A stretch of 16,726 bases of DNA, from NCBI GenBank assembly GCA_003517915.1, contig DOZQ01000161.1:1-16726 (forward strand), written 5' to 3'. Within the stretch, counting starts at the first letter, position 1. Each line of letters opens with the position of its first letter. Below, piece by piece: positions 7,057 to 13,351 of the stretch. The position numbers and the translations under genes were made by a program. Origin of the DNA: Oscillospiraceae bacterium (lineage in GTDB: Bacteria; Bacillota; Clostridia; Oscillospirales; Acutalibacteraceae). Below the pieces are notes generated by a model that did no database searches, was not told the origin of the DNA, and saw nothing but the letters and a program-made list of their open reading frames with translations.

Positions 7057-8139
7057 ATGGGCAATGAAAATAGGAAATCAGATACTATGGAACGTGCGTA
7101 TTCGATTATCAAAGATTGTAGTTTGGACTCACAACATTACTTGTCATTCAAAGAAGATAACTTGTTTTTCTTTGGAGAAAAGGTGTATGGCATGATTGCT
7201 TATGTGCTTGCAGGGAAGAAAGCCATGAGTATTGGTGACCCTGTTTGCAAATTTGAAGATATAGAACATCTCACAGGCGAGTACATCAATTTTTGCGAGA
7301 AAAAGGGATGGAAACCAATATTCAACTCGGTAAGCAGTTATATGGCTGAAATTTTGAGGAATCTAAACTTTTCTGTGCTTAAGTATGGGGAGGAAGCAAT
7401 ATTAGATTTATCGTGTCATACATTAGCTGGAAGTGGGCGGAGTACGGCTTTACGCCGAAACGTATCAAAAGTTGAAAAGAGCGGCGTTACTGTGCATGAA
7501 TACTGTCCTCAAAAGAAACGAGATTATGCTTTGGAAAAGGAAATTGCCGATTTATCCGAAAAATGGTATGCCGACAAAAAATACGAAATGAATTACAGCA
7601 TAGGCGGCCTGGACTTTGACAAGCCTTATGACAGGCGATTCTTTGTAACCATAGATACAGACGGGTCTTTGCTGACGTTTATATCCTTTCTGCCATATGA
7701 AGGCGGAAAGAATTTTTGCATAGACCTAATGCACCGTAAAATTGACACCATGACAGGCGTTATGGAACACGCTATTATATCTGCCGCCATAAAGATGAAA
7801 GATGATGGTGTAAGTAAGGTGAGTTTAGGCATTGCCCCACTTGCCGGTATTGACGGCTCCAAATCGAACGCAAACAGAGCAGAAAAATTGATGAGTGCCA
7901 TTTTCCACGGCACGGACTTCGGATATAACTTTAAGAATCTGTTTAGATATAAGAAGAAATTCGACCCGACCATATGGGAACCGCGATATTTAGTTTATCA
8001 TAAAAAAATTTCCCTTGTGGATTTAGCGGTTTCAATTACCAATACAAAGCGAGGTTCTACCGATCTCGTTCTTTACGCAAAATGCAAATTATTTTTAATT
8101 GCAGTTACTCTTGGGATAAACAAAGCTGAAAATAAATAG
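7057..8139 (+). CDS. stand-alone LPG-synthase C-terminal (DUF2156) domain protein
   Basis: 360 residues from ATG 7057, three bases after the hydrolase stop, with GGGGG at 7044-7048. The protein matches the catalytic part of MprF-type aminoacyl-phosphatidylglycerol synthases (PF09924): SIGDPVCKFEDIE near residues 58-70, the Arg-rich RSTALRRNVSKVEKSG stretch, CIDLMHRKIDTMTGVMEHAI at 221-240, and the end motif FRYKKKFDPTIWEPRYLVY at 296-314. The many-helix flippase part of MprF is absent; only a weak hydrophobic stretch at about 340-352 is visible. In MprF this domain uses aminoacyl-tRNA to modify phosphatidylglycerol and lower envelope negative charge. Stand-alone DUF2156 proteins have other or unknown acceptors, so lipid lysinylation is a hypothesis. 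Confidence 0.82.
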   Translation: MGNENRKSDTMERAYSIIKDCSLDSQHYLSFKEDNLFFFGEKVYGMIAYVLAGKKAMSIGDPVCKFEDIEHLTGEYINFCEKKGWKPIFNSVSSYMAEILRNLNFSVLKYGEEAILDLSCHTLAGSGRSTALRRNVSKVEKSGVTVHEYCPQKKRDYALEKEIADLSEKWYADKKYEMNYSIGGLDFDKPYDRRFFVTIDTDGSLLTFISFLPYEGGKNFCIDLMHRKIDTMTGVMEHAIISAAIKMKDDGVSKVSLGIAPLAGIDGSKSNANRAEKLMSAIFHGTDFGYNFKNLFRYKKKFDPTIWEPRYLVYHKKISLVDLAVSITNTKRGSTDLVLYAKCKLFLIAVTLGINKAENK

Positions 8140-8227
8140 AAATGCTAATTAGGGAAATCGCGACAGCGCAGAGTGCCAAACAGATAATATATCCGACATA
8201 AAACATAATCAAAAAGGGGAGCAAATT

Positions 8228-9154
8228 ATGGGGAAGCATAAAACAAGCATAGGAGGACAAGCAGTAATAGAAGGCGTAATGATGCGCGGTTCGAAACAGA
8301 TGGCGGTCGCTGTGCGCATACCTGACGGACTTATAGAAATAAAAAAAGACCCCAATCCGGCATTTACTAATAATTGGTTCTTAAAGTTACCTGTTATACG
8401 TGGATGCGTGGCGTTTTTTCAGTCGCTTGTATTAGGAGTAAAGACACTTATGTATTCGGCGTCGTTCTTTGAGCTTGAAACGCAAAAAGAAAAAACGAAA
8501 TTTGAGAGCTTTATTGAGAATAAATTCGGCAATAAACTTACAGATGTCATGGTGTATTTTTCTGTGTTAATTGCGGTTGCCTTTTCTATAGGGATATTTT
8601 TTCTTCTGCCTACTTTTGTTGTAAGCCCTATTAAGCAGTTTATCAAGTATGATGCCGCCGCCACTTTGATTGAGGGACTTATCAGAATACTTATATTTGT
8701 AATTTATTTGTTCTTTGTTTCAAAGATAAAGGATATACAACGAGTTTATGAGTATCACGGCGCAGAGCATAAAACAATTTTTTGTTATGAAAGCGGTGAG
8801 GAACTAACTGTTGAAAATGCGAAAAAATTTTCACGCTTGCATCCCCGTTGTGGAACAAACTTCTTACTCGTTATTATGGTAGTCAGCATGGTATTGTTTT
8901 CTTTTATTTCGTGGAATAATCCTGTAATACGTGTGGTGATACGCCTTGCACTGCTTCCTGTTGTTGCGGGAATTGCCTATGAAATAATAAAGTTTATGGG
9001 AAGATACCAAAATAAATTTACCAACACTATAAGCTATCCCGGTATGCTGCTTCAAAAACTAACGACAAGGGAGCCAGACGAATTGCAACTGGAAGTGGCT
9101 ATTACAGCTCTTGAAGCAGTTTTGACAGGCAACCCGGAAGATGATAAATGGTAG
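8228..9154 (+). CDS. DUF1385 (YqhQ-like) integral membrane protein
   Basis: 308 residues from ATG 8228, preceded by AAAAGGGGAG. The N-terminal SIGGQAVIEGVMMRG and the central YEYHGAEHKTIFCYESGEEL plus RLHPRCGTNF are family hallmarks (PF07136). Hydrophobic segments lie at about residues 54-80, 105-133, 145-165, 210-228 and 233-257. Biochemical function is unknown; the HGAEHK motif looks like a metal or catalytic site. In many Firmicutes the gene is chromosomal, near prmC and prfA, so finding it inside a mobile cargo block is unusual. It lies 88 bases after the DUF2156 gene with no terminator between. Codon use is strongly AT-rich, unlike the flanks. Confidence 0.9.
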   Translation: MGKHKTSIGGQAVIEGVMMRGSKQMAVAVRIPDGLIEIKKDPNPAFTNNWFLKLPVIRGCVAFFQSLVLGVKTLMYSASFFELETQKEKTKFESFIENKFGNKLTDVMVYFSVLIAVAFSIGIFFLLPTFVVSPIKQFIKYDAAATLIEGLIRILIFVIYLFFVSKIKDIQRVYEYHGAEHKTIFCYESGEELTVENAKKFSRLHPRCGTNFLLVIMVVSMVLFSFISWNNPVIRVVIRLALLPVVAGIAYEIIKFMGRYQNKFTNTISYPGMLLQKLTTREPDELQLEVAITALEAVLTGNPEDDKW

Positions 9155-9249
9155 TTCGTTGGTTTGACAGAGTATTATTGTTTGTTTATCGGCGACAAAT
9201 AATTATTGATAAGATACTTCAAGCTGGCACCAAGGAGGTATGAAATATT

Positions 9250-9438
9250 ATGGATGAAGGAATTTTGTTATTGTGTCCTATATGTGGGAACAAAACTCGG
9301 ACAAAAATACGGAAAGAAACGATACTGATAAACTTCCCTCTATTCTGCCCTAAGTGCAAACAGGAAACGCTGATAAACGTTCGACAATTACATATGTCAG
9401 TTTTAAGAGAGCCAGACGCACAGTCGCAGAGCCAATAA
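9250..9438 (+). CDS. cysteine-rich KTR domain protein
   Basis: 62 residues from ATG 9250, behind AAGGAGG (9232-9238). It has two CxxC knuckles, Cys9/Cys12 (CPICGNKTR) and Cys33/Cys36 (CPKCKQET), then INVRQLHMSVLREPDAQSQS, the hallmark of Cys_rich_KTR (PF14205). Likely a small zinc ribbon; function unknown. The family is typical of conjugative transposons, commonly beside resistance cargo, and here marks the right edge of the cargo. Its stop codon lies inside the 5' arm of the terminator that follows. Confidence 0.88.
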   Translation: MDEGILLLCPICGNKTRTKIRKETILINFPLFCPKCKQETLINVRQLHMSVLREPDAQSQSQ

Positions 9439-9470
9439 CCCGCAATTATGTGGTTATTGGCTCTTTCTTT
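9428..9470 (+). terminator. intrinsic terminator of the cargo block
   Basis: A perfect 13-base stem AGAGCCAATAACC (9428-9440) / GGTTATTGGCTCT (9452-9464), an 11-base loop, then TTCTTT. The 5' arm includes the last codons and stop of the KTR gene. Confidence 0.88.
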
Positions 9471-9568
9471 ATTATAACTACTCCGTATAGCTATCGCTGC
9501 TGCTTTCTGTTTCTTTGTGGCCGTATTAGCCTAACGTTTTTAGATATACAGCGGCGGAGGGAGGGCAT

Positions 9569-9632
9569 CGCTATGTTTTTCTATTTAAGTCATTCCCGAT
9601 ATTGTATAAAGCCGCTACAAAAACATAGCGGC
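9569..9632. repeat. competing inverted repeats in gene-free stretch
   Basis: In the 439-base gap before the sigma-like gene, perfect 12-base arms CGCTATGTTTTT (9569-9580) and AAAAACATAGCG (9619-9630) share bases with a local seven-base stem GCCGCTA/TAGCGGC (9611-9617/9626-9632). The two cannot form together, as in attenuators. The rest of the gap (9471-9568, 9633-9830) shows only a weak five-base stem followed by seven Ts at 9756-9787 and no credible gene. Confidence 0.5.
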
Positions 9633-9830
9633 AAGGTTTAATAAGCAACCAATAAACTGCGATTAGAGTTTGCTTGTTACAGAGTAGCAGACATGGATTG
9701 CTATGTGTATATTCATGCCTTCTTTCAAGTAATAAGGTTCAATAGAAATGTCCAAAGAGGGCCTCCGTCCTCTGCGGGCATTTTTTTGTTTCTCTATGAG
9801 ATAATCCCTCGGGCGCGTTCCCCGCCTACA

Positions 9831-9868
9831 CCGTTTCGGTTCGCCACGACCCAATCGAAACGAAACGG
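9831..9868 (+). promoter_or_regulatory. leader hairpin touching the sigma-like gene ribosome binding site
   Basis: Arms CCGTTTCGGTTCG (9831-9843) and CGAAACGAAACGG (9856-9868) pair at 12 of 13 positions with a 12-base loop. The 3' arm runs into the GGAGG (9867-9871) of the gene starting at 9878, so folding could limit its translation. Confidence 0.5.
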
Positions 9869-9877
9869 AGGAACAAA

Positions 9878-10294
9878 ATGGACAAGCTATTAGTAACGAT
9901 AAAGTACAAAACCGCCGATGGAAAGCGGATTTGTGTTGAGGTATCAACTGCGGTTAAGGAACTGTTAGAGCAGTCCGACCGCCAAATCCGCTCCCAAGGG
10001 CGGCAAGATAGGCGCTATCTCGATAAAGAGGAGTACATAGACGGTTTGACCGACACGACTACTGTATACCCTCACGAAGATCTCGCCGACCTTGTGATTA
10101 GAATGGACAGGCTGAGTAATCTTTATTCTGCGATTGCTACACTGTCCGAGGTTCAGCGGCGGCGCTTGCTGCTCTACTATTTCGCCGGATTATCCTATCG
10201 GCAAATCGGCGAGATGGAAAGAGTGAACCACAAGTCTGTCGCCCGTTCTGTGGCTGGAGCAATAGAGAGGCTACGGAAAATCATTACCGAGTAG
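9878..10294 (+). CDS. sigma-70 region 4-like protein of conjugative element
   Basis: 138 residues from ATG 9878, six bases after GGAGG. Residues 89-135 form a sigma-70 region 4 helix-turn-helix: LSEVQRRRLLLYYFAGLSYRQIGEMERVNHKSVARSV. No region 2 (core-binding, -10 recognition) is present; the N-terminal part starts with a beta-like DKLLVTIKYKTADGK and an acidic linker. Such short proteins sit in the regulatory region of Tn916/Tn1549-like elements (comparable to Orf7 of Tn916) and are thought to control element genes. Whether it acts as a true sigma factor or as a DNA-binding activator cannot be told. Followed by its own terminator. Confidence 0.85.
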   Translation: MDKLLVTIKYKTADGKRICVEVSTAVKELLEQSDRQIRSQGRQDRRYLDKEEYIDGLTDTTTVYPHEDLADLVIRMDRLSNLYSAIATLSEVQRRRLLLYYFAGLSYRQIGEMERVNHKSVARSVAGAIERLRKIITE

Positions 10295-10303
10295 CAGTTT
10301 CTT

Positions 10304-10338
10304 TCAGCCCCGTCTTTTAGGCGGGGCTGATTCTATTT
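10304..10338 (+). terminator. terminator after sigma-like gene
   Basis: Nine-base stem TCAGCCCCG (10304-10312) / CGGGGCTGA (10322-10330) with a nine-base loop, then TTCTATTT. Ten bases after the stop codon. Confidence 0.75.
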
Positions 10339-10353
10339 GGGCAACAATCTTAT

Positions 10354-10437
10354 ACTATTATTCTAACCCATATGGGCGTCAAATTGCAACACTTAACTAT
10401 CCTTTATTGCTGCCCATATGGAATGTAAAATAATAGT
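10354..10437. repeat. large dyad before XRE regulator gene
   Basis: The left arm (10354-10377) contains ACTATTATT and the palindrome CCCATATGGG. The right arm (10412-10437) has GCCCATATGG and AATAATAGT in mirror order; about 21 bases per arm match, with two extra bases on the right. The right arm ends four bases before the GGGAGG of the XRE gene. Candidate operator pair for autoregulation, or a leader stem. TATACT at 10351-10356 could be a -10 box but has no good -35. Confidence 0.6.
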
Positions 10438-10453
10438 GATGGGAGGTGTTCCT

Positions 10454-10756
10454 ATGGATGTATTAAAACGAATTGAGCAGTTGCGGGACGAGCGCGGCTG
10501 GAGCAACTATAAATTGTCTCAAATGACCGGCGTTTCACAGACAACGCTTAGAAATATGTTTACTCGCAATACGTTACCCGGCATAGCCACGCTGGAGTCT
10601 ATTTGCCAAGGCTTCGGTATTACCCTTTCTCAATTCTTTGCCAGTGAGAATGAACCGATTACCCTTGACGATGAGCAAAAGGCTATGCTTGAAACATGGG
10701 GTGCTTTAACAAAAGAACAGAAAGAAGCTCTGCTGATTCTAATCCGAAAACAATAA
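10454..10756 (+). CDS. XRE (Cro/C1-type) helix-turn-helix regulator
   Basis: 100 residues from ATG 10454, seven bases after GGGAGG (10441-10446); an upstream in-frame ATG at 10418 falls inside the dyad and lacks a ribosome binding site. Residues 5-62 are a Cro/C1 domain: IEQLRDERGWSNYKLSQMTGVSQTTLRNMF then LPGIATLESICQGFGITLSQFF. The short C-terminal helix (DEQKAMLETWGALTKEQKEALL) probably dimerises. Likely controls element functions and, given the dyad upstream, its own gene. Ends just before a strong terminator. Confidence 0.9.
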   Translation: MDVLKRIEQLRDERGWSNYKLSQMTGVSQTTLRNMFTRNTLPGIATLESICQGFGITLSQFFASENEPITLDDEQKAMLETWGALTKEQKEALLILIRKQ

Positions 10757-10770
10757 TCTGAGCGACAAGC

Positions 10771-10805
10771 AAAATCCCCGATGGATTTCTCCATCGGGGA
10801 TTTTT
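10771..10805 (+). terminator. strong terminator after XRE gene
   Basis: A perfect 15-base stem AAAATCCCCGATGGA (10771-10785) / TCCATCGGGGATTTT (10790-10804) with loop TTTC, running into a T tract. The A-rich 5' arm means it may act in both directions. Confidence 0.92.
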
Positions 10806-11310
10806 GTGTTCAAACCACAGGCCACAAAACGCCTTTAACTGTCCTATAAGATAGAGGGAGATTTACGTCTCCCTGCTCAGTACCTTGAAAATTTCATATA
10901 CATTATCTCAGGTTAATCCCGATTGCGACAAGCGTGTGTGAGCGCCGCCACGACTTCGGTAAACAGAATATATACCGAACGAGCGATAAGCGTAATACCC
11001 GAACAGGCTTATTGGTAAAGTCTGCGCCATGACCCGCAATCGGGCAAAAACTTCCGTCTTGAACGCTTCACCGCATTGGACGGCCTGCCATCAGAATGGG
11101 GGGAGCTTCTGCCGTATTCGTTAGACTTGCAATCAACGGTACGGCGGGGCTATGAAGCCGCAACCAGCGGCGATTTGAGGTAATCCTTTGTCGGGGGGCG
11201 TGGCAAATACGGCAATAAAAACTCAAAGATAGAGTTCGTGGGCCGGACTGTTATTCAGTCCGACCCATTGCTGTGTTTTTGAAGCACAGTAAAATGATTG
11301 GAGTGAGTGT
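10806..11310. other. gene-free, structured region with possible coding relic
   Basis: No gene with a start and ribosome binding site was found. Features: hairpin AGGGAGA/TCTCCCT (10855-10861/10868-10874); ten-base arms CCCGATTGCG (10918-10927) and CGCAATCGGG (11035-11044) enclosing TTCGGTA/TACCGAA (10955-10961/10973-10979) and ATAAGC/GCTTAT (10986-10991/11007-11012); an open frame without a start codon at 11019-11183 (contains LERFTALDGLPSEWGELLPY); and a stem GGGCCGGACTG/CAGTCCGACCC (11240-11266, one mismatch) followed by TTTTT at 11276. It could hold a structured RNA, an origin-like site or a decayed gene. Confidence 0.45.
11019..11183 (+). pseudogene. possible relic of a coding sequence, family not recognised
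   Basis: The 54-codon stretch between TAA 11016 and TAA 11181 reads like real protein (FRLERFTALDGLPSEWGELLP, then DLQSTVRRGYEAATSGDLR) but has no usable start codon or ribosome binding site. Its 5' end overlaps the right arm of the inverted repeat at 11035-11044. It may be the surviving tail of an element gene whose front part decayed or was deleted. Confidence 0.3.
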
Positions 11311-11568
11311 ATGGAATTAACAATGAGCGGCATAGCTGCCATGCGGAGCGTTGACATCCGAACCGTTGACCGAAGCTCCCTCGTTGACCTAAATGATGTT
11401 CGCATTGACGAAAGCCTTTCTCAGCATGAGCGTATCGCTGAGTTCATTCGGCAAATCAAGAATCCGTACTGCTACAAATGCGGCAACATCGTTGTCAAAG
11501 AGCGGTTCTCAAACAACGGAAAATCCTTTAGCGATTGCCTTGAGCAGTACATCGGCACTTTGGTATGA
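11311..11568 (+). CDS. DUF6870-like small conserved element protein
   Basis: 85 residues from ATG 11311, with GGAG at 11300-11303. Central VDIRTVDRSSLVDLNDVRID and IAEFIRQIKNPYCYKCGNIVVKERF (Cys54/Cys57) match, from memory, a small family frequent in Firmicute conjugative elements that I would name DUF6870; function unknown. The single CxxC and the terminal DCLEQYIGTLV helix are the other visible features. It lies directly upstream of the recombinases in the same orientation and its stop overlaps the next tiny ORF (ATGA at 11565-11568). Confidence 0.72.
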   Translation: MELTMSGIAAMRSVDIRTVDRSSLVDLNDVRIDESLSQHERIAEFIRQIKNPYCYKCGNIVVKERFSNNGKSFSDCLEQYIGTLV

Positions 11569-11630
11569 AAAAAGAAAAATTAGAGGTGGACAAGGTGTTT
11601 TTTGCGCGCTACAATATCAGTAAGGCATAA
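11565..11630 (+). CDS. possible 21-residue coupled ORF
   Basis: ATG 11565 overlaps the stop of the preceding gene as ATGA and opens 21 codons (begins MKKEKLEVDK) to TAA 11628. It has no separate ribosome binding site, so it would depend on coupling. It contains the promoter for the recombinase operon. It may be a leader peptide or the truncated start of a lost gene. Confidence 0.35.
   Translation: MKKEKLEVDKVFFARYNISKA
11587..11615 (+). promoter_or_regulatory. promoter of the recombinase operon
   Basis: TGGACA (11587-11592) and TACAAT (11610-11615), 17 bases apart, one mismatch each from consensus. The expected transcript start, near 11622, leaves a leader of about 74 bases before the first recombinase. 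Confidence 0.65.
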
Positions 11631-11634
11631 TCGG

Positions 11635-11695
11635 CGTGAAAACCCGAGCATAGTGTTTTGCTGATGAAAAACACAAGTGAGCGGAGGTTTTCACG
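11635..11695 (+). promoter_or_regulatory. structured 5' leader of recombinase 1
   Basis: Perfect ten-base arms CGTGAAAACC (11635-11644) and GGTTTTCACG (11686-11695) enclose a second stem, GTGTTTT/AAAACAC (11653-11659/11668-11674). The outer 3' arm takes up the last two bases of the GGAGG (11683-11687) and runs to the base before ATG 11696, so folding would hide the initiation region. It could equally be a DNA site for a recombinase or regulator. Confidence 0.6.
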
Positions 11696-13351
11696 ATGAA
11701 TAACTATCACGACAGTAAAGTTTACTGTGCGGGTGCTTATTTGCGTCTTTCCAAAGAAGATGCGGATAAGGACATCAGCGACAGCATTGTAAATCAGAGA
11801 GACTTAATACTTGATTTCGTCAAGGACAGACCCGACATTGAATTTGTCGGCGAGTTTATTGACGATGGATTCAGTGGGGTTGATTTTCAACGCCCCGCTT
11901 TTTTGCGCCTAATTCGGGATATTGAAGCAGGCAAAATTGACTGCGTAATTTGCAAAGACCTCTCCCGCTTTGGCAGAAACTACATCGAAGCAGGGCGCTA
12001 TCTGGAGCAGATGTTTCCCGATAAAAACATCAGATTCATAGCCATAAATGACGGCTATGACAGCCTTTCCAGAAACCAATCGGATGACCTTATCATTCCA
12101 TTTCGTAATGTCATAAACGATGCTTATTGCAGGGATATTTCGGTCAAAATCAGAAGCCAACTGCAAATCAAGCGGCAGAAAGGCGAGTTTATCAGCCCCT
12201 TTGCTGCCTTTGGTTATAAAAAGTCGGCGGAAGATAAGCATAAGATTGAGATTGACGAATACGCCGCCAATGTCGTTCGTGACATATTTGCTTGGAAACT
12301 GGACGGCATGAGCCAGCAGGGTATCGCGGGCAAGCTGAACGAAAAAGGCGTACTGTCACCAATGGACTATAAGCAGAGCTGCGGCATGAAGTTCAAGAGC
12401 GGCTTTCAGATTAACAGTCGCTCCAAATGGACGGCGGTTACAGTCGGCAGGATTCTCAAAAATGAAATCTACATCGGCGTTCTGGCACAAGGAAAAAAGA
12501 GTACACCAAACCACAAGGTTAGGCGTGTAGTGGATAAGCCTAAATCTGCGTGGGTGCGTATCGACAATAACCATGATGCGATTATAGCCGATGATGTGTT
12601 TCGCTCGGTACAGCATATTTTGAAGCAGGACATTCGGATTGCGCCCCAAAAGGAAACGGCATACTTGTTCAGCGGTTTGCTATTCTGCGGCGATTGCGAA
12701 AAGAACCTTGTCCGCAACGGCGTGAAGCAGAACGGGCGTGAATACGCCTACTATATGTGTGTCGGCAACAGGACTGATAAATCCTGCACAAGCCACCGTA
12801 TCAGCGATGTGAAGCTGGAACAGGCGGTTTTACAGATTTTCAGACAGCATATTGCCAACCTTATAAACATGGAGCAGATGCTTGAGTTTGTAAATAATCT
12901 GCCAATGAAGCGTGACGGCATCAAGCAGACCGACCGCCTTATAGCTCAGAAAACAGCGGAGATTGAACGCTATGCCCGTTTGAAAGTAAAGCTGTTTGAA
13001 TCTTTGGACGATGGGCTTATCGACAAAACCGAGTTTTCAGACATGAAGCGTTCCTACGATGAAAAAATGCGCTATGCCCAAAATGCTCTTATCAAGCTGA
13101 AAGCCGAATATGATTCCCTTTGGGAAAGCACCGGCACTCACGAATGGATTGAGCGTTTCAAACAGCACAGGGATATTGAACAGCTAAACCGTTCGGTTGT
13201 CGTCAGCTTGATTGACCGTATTATTGTCTATGAGGACAACCGAGTTGAGGTCGAGTTCAAATATCAGCACAATTACGAGAGGGCGTTAGAGTACATTCAG
13301 AGCATACAAATCATCACCATGCCCGAGCTTGCAGTTGCGGGGGTGATGTAA
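11696..13351 (+). CDS. large serine recombinase 1
   Basis: 551 residues from ATG 11696, eight bases after GGAGG. Order: resolvase catalytic domain (1-155) with YLRLS giving nucleophile Ser19 and arginines in KDLSRFGRNY (Arg91, Arg94); recombinase domain (about 175-290); zinc ribbon with CGDC (Cys331, Cys334), Cys355 and Cys364; then a coiled-coil Lys/Glu-rich segment (about 405-480) and a C-terminal beta tail (VSLIDRIIVYEDNRVEVEF). This is the full architecture of integrases that move large elements between att sites. All catalytic landmarks are present, so it should be active. Its TAA shares one base with the ATG of recombinase 2. Confidence 0.93.
   Translation: MNNYHDSKVYCAGAYLRLSKEDADKDISDSIVNQRDLILDFVKDRPDIEFVGEFIDDGFSGVDFQRPAFLRLIRDIEAGKIDCVICKDLSRFGRNYIEAGRYLEQMFPDKNIRFIAINDGYDSLSRNQSDDLIIPFRNVINDAYCRDISVKIRSQLQIKRQKGEFISPFAAFGYKKSAEDKHKIEIDEYAANVVRDIFAWKLDGMSQQGIAGKLNEKGVLSPMDYKQSCGMKFKSGFQINSRSKWTAVTVGRILKNEIYIGVLAQGKKSTPNHKVRRVVDKPKSAWVRIDNNHDAIIADDVFRSVQHILKQDIRIAPQKETAYLFSGLLFCGDCEKNLVRNGVKQNGREYAYYMCVGNRTDKSCTSHRISDVKLEQAVLQIFRQHIANLINMEQMLEFVNNLPMKRDGIKQTDRLIAQKTAEIERYARLKVKLFESLDDGLIDKTEFSDMKRSYDEKMRYAQNALIKLKAEYDSLWESTGTHEWIERFKQHRDIEQLNRSVVVSLIDRIIVYEDNRVEVEFKYQHNYERALEYIQSIQIITMPELAVAGVM

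Noticed and set aside
9164..9192. TTGACA upstream of the KTR gene as a promoter
   Set aside because: At 17-base spacing the -10 is TATCGG, matching only three of six positions.
1535..9438. Cargo as a classic drug-resistance cassette
   Set aside because: No ribosomal protection protein, rRNA methylase, beta-lactamase, aminoglycoside-modifying enzyme or efflux pump is encoded; resistance remains only a hypothesis.
9354..9641. 95-codon frame across the KTR terminator
   Set aside because: It starts inside the KTR gene, reads through the terminator hairpin, has no ribosome binding site and no recognisable motif.
9756..9787. Terminator-like AGAGG/CCTCT followed by seven Ts
   Set aside because: Only five pairs, with a seven-base separation from the T run; too weak to list as a terminator.
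9693..9893. 66-codon frame before the sigma-like gene
   Set aside because: It overlaps the leader hairpin and the true start of the sigma-like gene; composition is not protein-like and no ribosome binding site is present.
11393..11623. 76-codon frame overlapping the DUF6870-like gene
   Set aside because: Ser-rich shadow of the gene at 11311, which has the conserved motifs and a better start.
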